Below are positions 1 to 5,981 of a stretch of DNA of 12,379 nt, in pieces. Source of the stretch: DAIRVC01 sp036803025 (GTDB lineage Bacteria > Chloroflexota > Anaerolineae > Anaerolineales > E44-bin32); NCBI GenBank assembly GCA_036803025.1, contig DAIRVC010000069.1, forward strand, positions 1 through 12,379, written 5' to 3'. How positions within the stretch are numbered: position 1 is the stretch's first letter; the number at the start of each line of letters is the position of its first letter. Made by a program: the position numbers and the translations under genes. The notes under the pieces were generated by a model. It did no database searches, had not been told where the DNA came from, and worked only from the letters and a program-made list of their open reading frames with translations.

Positions 1-598
1 GGCTGAGGCCGCGGTCGCCGTGAGTGACGACCGGCTTGGCGGCCTGCAGTTCCAGTTCGATGGCCAGATCACCGTCTTGGGCGCTCAAGCGCAGGCTCTC
101 GCCCCGGGCATCGAGAGCAATCACGCTCCAGTCTTCCAACCACACCCGGTAAGGCTGGCCGGAGGCGCCCGCCAAGCCGGCGGCAGCACGGCTGAAGCGC
201 TCGGCGAAATGATGCTGGCGCGCGCCGACGTCGGTAATGGCGAAATGCGCGAAGTAGATCTGATCCGTGGCCATCGCCGAACTGCGCGGCGTTGTCGCGG
301 GGGTCAGCGCGCGCCGGAAGAAGGTCAATTGGTAGCCGAAGTGACGGCCGTCGTCGGTCTCTAGGTTGCCGGTGTAGTACCACCACTCGGTCTGGAACTC
401 GGGGTGGGGGCCATGGTCGGCGGGAAACGTGAACGCCCGCGGCTCGATCGCCCGGGCGAACCCCGCCGTGTCCGGCGTCGCCGCAGGGGTCTCCACCGCG
501 CTCGGCTCGTCGCCGGTCCGACCGCCGGCCGAGTAGACCACCGCGGCCAGGATCGCCACACATGTCAGCGAATACCAGACTCGTCGGGGAACGGACAT
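1..598 (-). CDS. AttH-like secreted lipocalin/CrtC-family protein, 3' part cut by window edge
   Basis: The frame opens with ATG at 598 and runs without a stop off the left edge, giving 199 visible residues. Residues 1-26 form a signal peptide or anchor: two Arg near the start, then a hydrophobic run (about 9-23). A Thr/Pro/Ala-rich stretch follows, then the family hallmark FPADHGPH (58-65) and EWWYYTGNL (71-79), typical of the N-terminal lipocalin-like domain of the CrtC/AttH group (PF07143). Members are usually about 350-380 aa, so a little over half is visible. The gene starts 9 nt after the permease stop. An AGGAG lies on the minus strand at 615-611 inside the permease end, so the genes are probably co-transcribed and coupled. 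In AttEFGH systems this is the secreted component acting with the ABC exporter; its biochemical role is not established. CrtC itself hydrates carotenoids, but the operon context favours AttH. Family assignment is firm, function is not. Confidence 0.85.
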   Translation of the reverse strand, partial: MSVPRRVWYSLTCVAILAAVVYSAGGRTGDEPSAVETPAATPDTAGFARAIEPRAFTFPADHGPHPEFQTEWWYYTGNLETDDGRHFGYQLTFFRRALTPATTPRSSAMATDQIYFAHFAITDVGARQHHFAERFSRAAAGLAGASGQPYRVWLEDWSVIALDARGESLRLSAQDGDLAIELELQAAKPVVTHGDRGLS

Positions 599-607
599 TG
601 AGCGCGC

Positions 608-3148
608 CTACTCCTGCCGCAGGCCCGCGGCGACTTCCATGTGCGCAAGCCGGCGGAGCGGGAGGACAGCTGCCAGGAGGGCGGCCGCCAACCCGATAGC
701 CAGCGCCTGCGCGAAGATGATCGGCTCGACCTGAAGCCGGATGCTCCATCCGAAGGAGCGCAGGTTGATGACATAGACCAGGATCGCCGCCAGCGCCATC
801 CCGATCGGCCATGAGAGGATGCCGGCCGTCGTGCCCATCAGCCCGGTTTCGATCATCGTCAAGCGGCGCAGCTGTCCGTAGGTCATTCCCAGCGCTTGAA
901 GCGTCGCCAGTTCTCGAGTGCGTTCGAGCTGGTGGGCCATGAGCGCGCCGACGATTCCAATGAAGGCCACCACCACCGCCAGGAGGCGAAGGGCGTTGGT
1001 TATCGCGAACGTCCGGTCGAAGATCTCGAGCGCCTCCTGCCGCAGCGCCCGGTTGACCTGCACCTCCAGGCCCGTGCCGGCCAGCGCCTGGCGAATGCGT
1101 CCGGCCAGGCCCTCGAGATCGCCTCCGGATTCAGAGAAGACTCCGATGGAGGTCAGGGATGGATCGCCCCAGTAGCGATGGTAGGTCTCGAGCGTCATGA
1201 TGAGTGCGCCGCGTTCGGCGGTGTAATCGTAGTAGACGGCAGCGATCGGGAAGCGGCGCGGCCCGTCGTCGGTCTGGAGTTGAATGGAAGCGCCCTGGTC
1301 GGGCAGTCCGGCGCGGTAGACCAGGGGCTCGCTGGCGATGAGCGCGCCGCCGACGACCTCGGCCCAGATCTCTTCCGGGGTTCCCCGCGCAAAGCGGTAC
1401 AGGCCGGCGTCGCGTTGGCGCCGGCCGTCGACGGCCGTCAGCTGGACTTCGCCGAACTCGCTCGCGACCAGGACGGTCCGATAAGGTTCTACGACCGCCG
1501 CACCCTCCACCGCGGCAAGGCGTTCGACCAGATCCTGCGGCAGATCGGTCTCCCACTGCGCTCCGCTGGGGCCCGGGGCCGAGATGTAGACATCGGCGCG
1601 CAGCACCAGATCGAGCCAGTTGGACACGGTCGCCCGGAAACTGGTGATCATGACGCTCACGCCGATCATGGCTGAGACCGAGACCGTCAAGGCGGCGATG
1701 GCGATGCCCGTGCGGCTGAGCGAACGGATCACCGAACGGGCGGCCATGCCGCCCACCGCCCCAGCCAGGCGATGAAGAAGGATTCCAGCCGGCCGCATCA
1801 GCGCGGCGGTGGCGGCTGGCACCATGAGCGCCAGTCCGACGACCACGCCGGCCAGAGCCGTCAGGCTCAGGATGACCGAGGTGCGCGCCCAGGCCAGGAG
1901 CAGCAAACCGAGGCCGAGCAGTGCGGCGCCGCCGGCGGCCACCCAGGGGATCCAGCGGCGGGCGCGCGCTTCGAGGCTGCTGCGCACCATGGCGGTCACC
2001 GGCGGGACGCTGGCGGCCTCGAGCGCCGGAAGGAACGCGCCGGCCAGTCCGGCGCCGAGCCCCAGGAGCAGCCCTTTGATCGCGGTGCCGGCGGTCAGCG
2101 GCGCCTGGCGAACGGCCAGAACGTAGTACAGATCGTTGATGGTTTGACTGACCAGGTCGACGGCGCCGCGCCCCAGCGCCCAGCCGAGCACCAGCCCGCC
2201 GGCGGCGCCGACGGCAGAGACGAGCGCCGCCTCCCCGAGAACCATCCCAAAGAGCTGTCCGCCGGTCAGCCCGAGGGCGCGCATCGTCCCCAGAACCGGC
2301 CGCCGCTGGACGACGCTGAACATGACCGTGTTGTAGATCAGGAACATGCCCACAACCAGCGCCAGCATACTGAGCGCGGTCAGGTTCAGCTGGAAGGCCT
2401 CCGTCAGCTGTCCGACGGTCTGGCGCTGCTCGCTGGCCTGAACGAGACGCACGCCTGGTCCCAACTCGGCGCGCAGACTCTCGGCCTCCTGCTCTGTCAG
2501 GCGTAGATCGATGCGGGTCAGGCTGCCGACCTGCCCGAGCAGCTCCTGAGCTGCAGCGACGTCCATCACCAGCACGTTGTCGAGCGCGGCGCGGCCCTCC
2601 CCGGCGCGCGGCTCGATCAGCCCGGCGAGGCGCACACTCGCCAACCGCGCCTCCACCTGCACCTCGATGGTCGAGCCGAGCTCCCACTCGTAGCGATTGG
2701 CCATGTCCGGGCTGACGAAGACGGCCTGAGGGTCCGTGTAGAAGCGGGCCAATTCGGCGAAGCCGATGCCGGCCGACCCGAAATGGTCACGGAACTGGGC
2801 ATCGACGAGAGGATCGATCCCCAGGATGCGCAGCGGCTGCTGCTCGAGCCCGACGGCCAGTACGATGCCTTCGACCACCGGCGCGCTGTTGCGCAGGCGC
2901 CTCCCCAGGCGCAGGGCGGTGTACAGCTCGTCGGGGACACCGGCTGGGCCGCCGACGATCTGATGCGTGGCTCGCCCGACCAGCGCCTCGCCGCTCAGCT
3001 CAAAGGCGCGCCGAGCGCTGGCGTTGGCTACATCGATCCCGACCACGACTGCCACGCCGAGGGCGATGCCCATCACCATCAGGCCGGTCTGCCATGGCCG
3101 GCGGAGCAGGCCGCGGACACTCGAGCGGAGCAGGGTTGCGGAAGCCAT
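608..3148 (-). CDS. FtsX-type ABC permease, fused AttF/AttG-like, 846 aa
   Basis: This is the membrane subunit of an ABC system of the MacB/LolE/FtsX type, which works on lipids, lipoproteins or peptides at the outer face of the membrane rather than importing small solutes. Predicted helices from hydrophobic runs: about 22-41, 258-280, 303-325, 354-376, 400-420, 426-448, 480-502, 716-738, 770-795 and 811-832. Two periplasmic-type domains (about 42-255 and 503-715) separate them. Each FtsX module carries the usual cytoplasmic signature after its first helix: QRRPVLGTMRALGLTGGQL (281-299) and ERTRELATLQALGMTYGQL (742-760). The length and the tandem modules mean that two half permeases are fused in one chain, matching fused AttF/AttG proteins. 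ATG at 3148 is 24 nt after the ATPase stop. I see no clear Shine-Dalgarno site, so translation may rely on coupling. The substrate is unknown. Confidence 0.9.
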   Translation of the reverse strand: MASATLLRSSVRGLLRRPWQTGLMVMGIALGVAVVVGIDVANASARRAFELSGEALVGRATHQIVGGPAGVPDELYTALRLGRRLRNSAPVVEGIVLAVGLEQQPLRILGIDPLVDAQFRDHFGSAGIGFAELARFYTDPQAVFVSPDMANRYEWELGSTIEVQVEARLASVRLAGLIEPRAGEGRAALDNVLVMDVAAAQELLGQVGSLTRIDLRLTEQEAESLRAELGPGVRLVQASEQRQTVGQLTEAFQLNLTALSMLALVVGMFLIYNTVMFSVVQRRPVLGTMRALGLTGGQLFGMVLGEAALVSAVGAAGGLVLGWALGRGAVDLVSQTINDLYYVLAVRQAPLTAGTAIKGLLLGLGAGLAGAFLPALEAASVPPVTAMVRSSLEARARRWIPWVAAGGAALLGLGLLLLAWARTSVILSLTALAGVVVGLALMVPAATAALMRPAGILLHRLAGAVGGMAARSVIRSLSRTGIAIAALTVSVSAMIGVSVMITSFRATVSNWLDLVLRADVYISAPGPSGAQWETDLPQDLVERLAAVEGAAVVEPYRTVLVASEFGEVQLTAVDGRRQRDAGLYRFARGTPEEIWAEVVGGALIASEPLVYRAGLPDQGASIQLQTDDGPRRFPIAAVYYDYTAERGALIMTLETYHRYWGDPSLTSIGVFSESGGDLEGLAGRIRQALAGTGLEVQVNRALRQEALEIFDRTFAITNALRLLAVVVAFIGIVGALMAHQLERTRELATLQALGMTYGQLRRLTMIETGLMGTTAGILSWPIGMALAAILVYVINLRSFGWSIRLQVEPIIFAQALAIGLAAALLAAVLPLRRLAHMEVAAGLRQE

Positions 3149-3164
3149 GTCGGCGGGTGCGTAA

Positions 3165-3181
3165 GCCGGCTGTCAGCCGGC
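3165..3181. other. 17-bp palindrome over the ATPase stop codon
   Basis: The sequence is a perfect inverted repeat: GCCGGCTG, one central base, CAGCCGGC. As RNA it would fold as a 7-bp GC-rich stem with a 3-nt loop, with the ATPase TGA (3175-3173, minus strand) in the loop and stem edge. It sits between ATPase and permease within one operon and has no T-run, so it is unlikely to be a full terminator. It could tune expression of the two genes differently or stabilise mRNA; that is inference. Confidence 0.4.
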
Positions 3182-3865
3182 GGCGGTTGGAGACGGGTCG
3201 GCCGGGACCAGCCGCCCGTGTTCCATGGCCAGCACGCGGTCGGCGCGGGCGGCGATGCGATGGCTATGAGTGACCAGGACCAGAGTCTTGCCCGCCTGGC
3301 GCGTCAGACTCTCAAGCAGGTCGATCACCGCGTCGCCGGTCTCCTCGTCCAGGTTGCCGGTCGGTTCGTCGGCCAGGATCAAGCCCGGTCCTTGGACCAG
3401 CGCGCGGGCGATGGCGACGCGCTGCTGTTCGCCTCCCGAGAGCCGGTCGGGGAACTCGTGCCGGCGGTCGTCCAGGCCGACGCGTGCCAGGAGGGGCAGG
3501 GCCCTCTCCAGCGCCGGCGGCCGGGCTTCGCCGGCCAGATCGGCTGGAAGCAGGACGTTCTCCAACACGGTGAGCGTCGGGATCAGGTTGAAGAACTGGA
3601 AGATGAAGCCCACCTGCGAGCGCCGCATGTGGGTGCGCTGCTTGGCGTTCATGCGCGAGACCGTCGCGCCGTTCATCCGCACTTCGCCGCGGCTGGGGAG
3701 GTCGATGCCGGCGATCAGGTTCAGCAGCGTGGTCTTGCCGCTGCCGCTGCGGCCGCGGATGGCGACGAACTCGCCGTCGTCGATGCGCCCGCTCACGCCG
3801 CGCAGCACTTCGCGCGCCCCGCCCGGCTCGGAGAATTCCTTGTGCAGGTCGATCAGTTCGATCAC
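3173..3865 (-). CDS. ABC transporter ATPase, LolD/MacB-like (AttE-like)
   Basis: This 230-aa cytoplasmic subunit drives the adjacent permease by ATP hydrolysis. All motifs are intact: Walker A GRSGSGKTT (38-46), Q-loop Gln90 in FIFQFF, signature LSGGEQQRV (142-150), Walker B LILADEP with Asp166 and catalytic Glu167, and H-loop His200 in VTHSH. The length and the EPTGNLD segment after Walker B are typical of the LolD/MacB/FtsE group that partners FtsX-type permeases. It is the first gene of the minus-strand operon ATPase - permease - AttH-like protein. The start is GTG at 3865; the reading MIELIDLHKEF matches the usual N-terminus. Only a poor G-rich Shine-Dalgarno candidate precedes it. Expression probably starts from the divergent promoter region at 3866-3941. 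Assignment to the AttE role rests on the downstream genes. Confidence 0.95.
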   Translation of the reverse strand: MIELIDLHKEFSEPGGAREVLRGVSGRIDDGEFVAIRGRSGSGKTTLLNLIAGIDLPSRGEVRMNGATVSRMNAKQRTHMRRSQVGFIFQFFNLIPTLTVLENVLLPADLAGEARPPALERALPLLARVGLDDRRHEFPDRLSGGEQQRVAIARALVQGPGLILADEPTGNLDEETGDAVIDLLESLTRQAGKTLVLVTHSHRIAARADRVLAMEHGRLVPADPSPTAAG

Positions 3866-3903
3866 GCCAGCCCCCGGTCGGCCGATTGCCGAGATGAGCC
3901 GCC

Positions 3904-3911
3904 ATTATAAT
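3904..3911. promoter_or_regulatory. Palindromic -10 element for divergent transcription
   Basis: ATTATAAT is its own reverse complement, so a perfect TATAAT lies on the plus strand at 3906-3911 and on the minus strand at 3909-3904. It stands in the 76-bp gap between the divergent ATPase (GTG at 3865) and cupin (ATG at 3942) genes and is conspicuously AT-rich in GC-rich surroundings. Leaders would be about 25-35 nt each way. No good -35 hexamer is present at 16-18 bp on either strand, so both promoters would be -35-weak or activator-dependent. Confidence 0.6.
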
Positions 3912-3941
3912 GGTCGATAGTTCAATGCCGGGAGGTTCAGC

Positions 3942-4268
3942 ATGGCAGAAGGCTATCGCTTCATTGCGGATCTGGCCTCGGAGATGAAGGAGATACCGAC
4001 CGAGAGCATTGTCAGCCGGACGGTGTACAGCGATCCCGCCGTCAAGGTCGTACTGTTCGGTTTCGCCGCCGGGCAAGAACTGTCCGAGCACACCGCCTCG
4101 ACACCGGCCGTGCTGCATTTCCTGCAGGGCTCGGCACGCCTGACCCTCGGGGGCGAGGCGCAGCAGGCCGGGGTGGGGACGTGGGTGCACATGCCGGCCA
4201 ACCTGCAGCACAGCGTGCGGGCGGAGACGCCGGTCATCATGCTCCTGCTGCTCTTCCGGGAGGGTTAG
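3942..4268 (+). CDS. Small single-domain cupin protein, 108 aa
   Basis: This is a single conserved beta-barrel (cupin_2 type). The first motif region is GQELSEHTASTPAVLHFLQG (44-63) and the second is WVHMPANLQHSVRAE (81-95). The usual HxH pair of motif 1 is reduced: His50 is present but the second His position is Ala52. His59, His83 and His90 could complete a metal site, a pattern I associate with a cupin subgroup ending in HMPxNxxHxxxA. No catalytic partner domain exists, so activity (dioxygenase, isomerase or mere ligand binding) cannot be told. The start is supported by GGAGG at 3931-3935 with 6-nt spacing and by the -10 element at 3906-3911. The aldolase gene follows after 35 nt on the same strand, suggesting one transcript and possibly related substrates. 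Confidence 0.88.
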   Translation: MAEGYRFIADLASEMKEIPTESIVSRTVYSDPAVKVVLFGFAAGQELSEHTASTPAVLHFLQGSARLTLGGEAQQAGVGTWVHMPANLQHSVRAETPVIMLLLLFREG

Positions 4269-4289
4269 GCCTGGCGCGGCGGAGAGGTC

Positions 4290-4295
4290 AGGAGG
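4290..4295 (+). promoter_or_regulatory. Shine-Dalgarno site fixing the aldolase start
   Basis: A perfect AGGAGG lies 8 nt before ATG at 4304. It decides for this start over the longer open frame, which would begin at 4181 inside the cupin gene and add 41 residues unlike the family. A second ATG at 4308 is out of frame. Confidence 0.8.
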
Positions 4296-4303
4296 CAGCC
4301 CGA

Positions 4304-5224
4304 ATGAATGCTGCACAGGTGAAAGACCGCCTGCGCGGCCTGTTCCCGGCGACGCCCACGCCGTTCCAGGCGCAGGGCGGGTTGGCGCTCGACCGGCTGG
4401 AAGGCAACTTGCGGGCCTGGGGGGAACAACCTCTGGACGGGTTTGTCCTGCTGGGCTCGAACGGCGAAGCGGTGCTGCTGACCGTCGAGGAACGGCTGCG
4501 TCTGGTGGCCGCGGCGCGCCCGCTCGTGTCGGAAGGACGGCTGCTGATCGCCGGTGCGGGACTGGAGTCTACGGCTGAGACGATCGGACTGGCGCGGGCG
4601 CTGGCCGGCGCCGGCGCGGACGCGGTCATCGTCGTCACACCACACTACTACAAGAGCCGCATGACCTCGGCAGCCCTGCAACGCTACTATGAACAGGTGG
4701 CCGAATCGTCGCCAGTGCCGGTCATCCTGTACAGCGTGCCGGCCAACACCGGCCTCGACCTGCCCATCGAGACCGTGGCGCGCCTGGCCCAGCACGGCAA
4801 TATCGTCGGCATCAAGGACAGCGGCGGCGACATCGTCAAGATCGGGCGGATGGTGCAGGCCGTCCCGAGTGACTTCTGCGTTCTGGCCGGCTCCGCCGGC
4901 TACTTGCTGGCGGCATTGAGCGTGGGGGCCGTCGGAGGGGTGACGGCGCTGGCCAACCTGGCAGCCGAACCGCTGGCGCGCTTGATGTCCGCCTTCCGGG
5001 CCGGCAACATGGACCAGGCCCGCCGTCTGCAGGCCCGGCTGTTCGAGCCCAATCTGGCCGTCACAGCCCGCTTGGGTGTGGCCGGGCTCAAAGCCGCCCT
5101 CGACCTTCAAGGATTGTACGGTGGTCCGGTCCGCTCGCCCCTGCAGGCACTGGAAGAACACGATCGCGCCGCGCTGGAGGCAGTGCTCGTGCGGGGCGGC
5201 CTTCTGCCCGCCGGCGCCGCGTAA
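4304..5224 (+). CDS. HOGA1-like 4-hydroxy-2-oxoglutarate aldolase (DapA superfamily)
   Basis: This 306-aa class I aldolase has a TIM-barrel fold. The likely reaction is 4-hydroxy-2-oxoglutarate to pyruvate plus glyoxylate through a Schiff base, the last step of hydroxyproline breakdown in eukaryotes. Schiff-base Lys171 lies in GIKDSGGD (169-176), Tyr143 in LYSVPANTGLDLP, and the carboxylate-binding loop is GSNGE (51-55), where dihydrodipicolinate synthase has GTTGE. Ser52, Asn53, Tyr143, Lys171 and Ser173 correspond to human HOGA1 Ser77, Asn78, Tyr168, Lys196 and Ser198 as I recall them, all with a constant offset of 25. That offset is about the length of the human mitochondrial targeting peptide. 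Long stretches (VTPHYY, RMTSAAL, LAGSAG, GAVGGV, LYGGP) also match my memory of that protein. It follows the cupin gene by 35 nt. A different 2-oxo-acid aldolase or lyase of the same superfamily is the main alternative; lysine-pathway DapA is unlikely given the loop. Confidence 0.85.
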   Translation: MNAAQVKDRLRGLFPATPTPFQAQGGLALDRLEGNLRAWGEQPLDGFVLLGSNGEAVLLTVEERLRLVAAARPLVSEGRLLIAGAGLESTAETIGLARALAGAGADAVIVVTPHYYKSRMTSAALQRYYEQVAESSPVPVILYSVPANTGLDLPIETVARLAQHGNIVGIKDSGGDIVKIGRMVQAVPSDFCVLAGSAGYLLAALSVGAVGGVTALANLAAEPLARLMSAFRAGNMDQARRLQARLFEPNLAVTARLGVAGLKAALDLQGLYGGPVRSPLQALEEHDRAALEAVLVRGGLLPAGAA

Positions 5225-5242
5225 GGTGCGACCCCTTTCCTG

Positions 5243-5271
5243 TTGCGTCGGGGTCCCAATCCCCCTACAAT
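5243..5271 (+). promoter_or_regulatory. Sigma-70-like promoter before the small membrane protein
   Basis: TTGCGT (5243-5248) and TACAAT (5266-5271) are separated by exactly 17 bp; the -10 matches five of six consensus bases, the -35 only three. Transcription would start near 5278, about 67 nt before the ATG. A weak 6-bp inverted repeat (GACCCC at 5230-5235 with GGGGTC at 5250-5255) overlaps the -35 and may be chance or the end of the aldolase transcript. Confidence 0.5.
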
Positions 5272-5333
5272 CCCGGTACACCCACGCGAGGTCCGTGCTG
5301 GCGACGGGCTCTCACACATTCGTGGAGACCAAC

Positions 5334-5338
5334 GGGAG
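5334..5338 (+). promoter_or_regulatory. Shine-Dalgarno site fixing the start at 5345
   Basis: GGGAG lies 6 nt before ATG at 5345. The open frame extends up to 5243, but that extension would overlap the promoter and gives a Pro/Arg-rich, non-conserved-looking lead, so the inner ATG is preferred. Confidence 0.65.
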
Positions 5339-5344
5339 AAACCC

Positions 5345-5875
5345 ATGACGGAAACTTCGAGCCCGGTTGTTCCGACAGATGCCCCGCCGAAGCGCAGCCG
5401 AGGCTGGTTGTACGGCTGCCTGGGCGTTCTGGTCGCCGGCTGCTTCCTGGTGCTCGGCGCGGCGCTCGGCCTGGCGTGGGTCGCAGACCGAAATGCCGCC
5501 GCCTCCGGCGCAGGGCTTACCGACGAGTTCGTCGCCCTGATCGTTGGAACGCCCACGGCGACGCCCACGCCCATCCCGACACCGACGCCGCAGCCTACGC
5601 CGACGCCGACGCCTGTGCCGATCCCGCAGGCTTGCGGTCAGACGGCGGAAGGCGCTGACTACGGCCCAGTCGGCGTCGGCACAACCGTGATCCTCGGGGA
5701 GCACCGGGCTGTCAGCGGAGAGGCCAACTGGGCCGCAGAGATGGCGGCCTACGTCGGGCAGGAAGCGGTGGTCACGCGCCTGTCTGGCGTCGACCCCTCC
5801 GGCTGCCCGGGCGTGCGGGTCGACGTCGACGGCGGTGAATGGTTCTGGCGGCTGCGCGATCTGACGCTGCCGTGA
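5345..5875 (+). CDS. Membrane-anchored protein with Thr-Pro linker and one copy of the domain shared with the kinase
   Basis: The 176-aa protein has a short N-terminal tail with basic residues (PPKRSRG, 14-20), one membrane helix (about 21-47), a linker (48-67), a Thr/Pro repeat stretch (68-94) and a C-terminal domain (97-176). The basic residues before the helix predict a cytoplasmic N-terminus and an outward C-terminal domain. That domain starts CGQ, contains DYG (105-107), LGEHR (117-121), NW (128-129) and AYVG (135-138), and ends in GCPGVRVDVDGG (153-164) and WFWRLRDL (166-173). The same pattern occurs twice at the C-terminus of the kinase encoded 106 nt downstream. I recognise no named family for it. 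Its two Cys (97, 154) are kept in all copies and could form a disulphide. Thr-Pro linkers of this kind are common in Anaerolineae surface proteins. A partner, decoy or co-sensor for the kinase is an inference from the shared domain. Confidence 0.85.
   Translation: MTETSSPVVPTDAPPKRSRGWLYGCLGVLVAGCFLVLGAALGLAWVADRNAAASGAGLTDEFVALIVGTPTATPTPIPTPTPQPTPTPTPVPIPQACGQTAEGADYGPVGVGTTVILGEHRAVSGEANWAAEMAAYVGQEAVVTRLSGVDPSGCPGVRVDVDGGEWFWRLRDLTLP
5633..5872 (+). other. Shared sensor-like domain, copy 1 (small membrane protein)
   Basis: Codons 97-176 of the small membrane protein. Core matches with the other two copies are CG, DYG, HR, W, M-AYV, VVT, GCPGVRV, W-WR-RD. It differs from the kinase copies in having EAN where they have GDDF or similar before the conserved Trp, so it is the most diverged of the three. 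Confidence 0.75.
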
Positions 5876-5930
5876 TCGGTGGCGCGGAGGCCGTCCAACC
5901 CGCGCTGCGATTGGCTCGATAAGCCCATGT

Positions 5931-5960
5931 ATCCGCCCGGGGTGATCGCCCCGGGCGGAT
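5931..5960 (+). terminator. Perfect 12-bp hairpin before the kinase, terminator- or attenuator-like
   Basis: ATCCGCCCGGGG (5931-5942) pairs perfectly with CCCCGGGCGGAT (5949-5960) around a 6-nt loop TGATCG. It begins 55 nt after the stop of the small membrane protein and ends 21 nt before the kinase ATG. No T-run follows, so it is either a U-less terminator, an attenuator or an mRNA-processing structure. Its closeness to the kinase ribosome-binding site (GGGAGG, 5971-5976) could affect kinase translation. The stem is certain; the role is inferred. Confidence 0.6.
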
Positions 5961-5981
5961 CGGGAGTCCCGGGAGGGCGGG

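Noticed and set aside
20..364. Plus-strand open frame of 114 codons near the left edge
   Set aside because: Antisense to the AttH-like protein, whose FPADHGPH and EWWYYTG signatures are clear in the minus-strand frame.
1131..2687. Long open frame of 518 codons on the minus strand
   Set aside because: It overlaps the permease in another frame, is rich in Arg/Gly/Ala/Pro and lacks any domain; a GC-rich shadow of the permease gene.
4181..4303. Upstream extension of the aldolase gene
   Set aside because: It overlaps the cupin gene, and the AGGAGG at 4290-4295 and family length support ATG at 4304.
4304..5224. Annotation as lysine-pathway dihydrodipicolinate synthase (dapA)
   Set aside because: The loop GSNGE replaces GTTGE, and active-site positions follow HOGA1 with a constant offset.
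5546..5626. Short tandem repeats of ACGCC/CCGAC type that could be taken for a DNA repeat array
   Set aside because: They encode the Thr-Pro linker of the small membrane protein; this is protein low complexity, not CRISPR or a mobile-element repeat.
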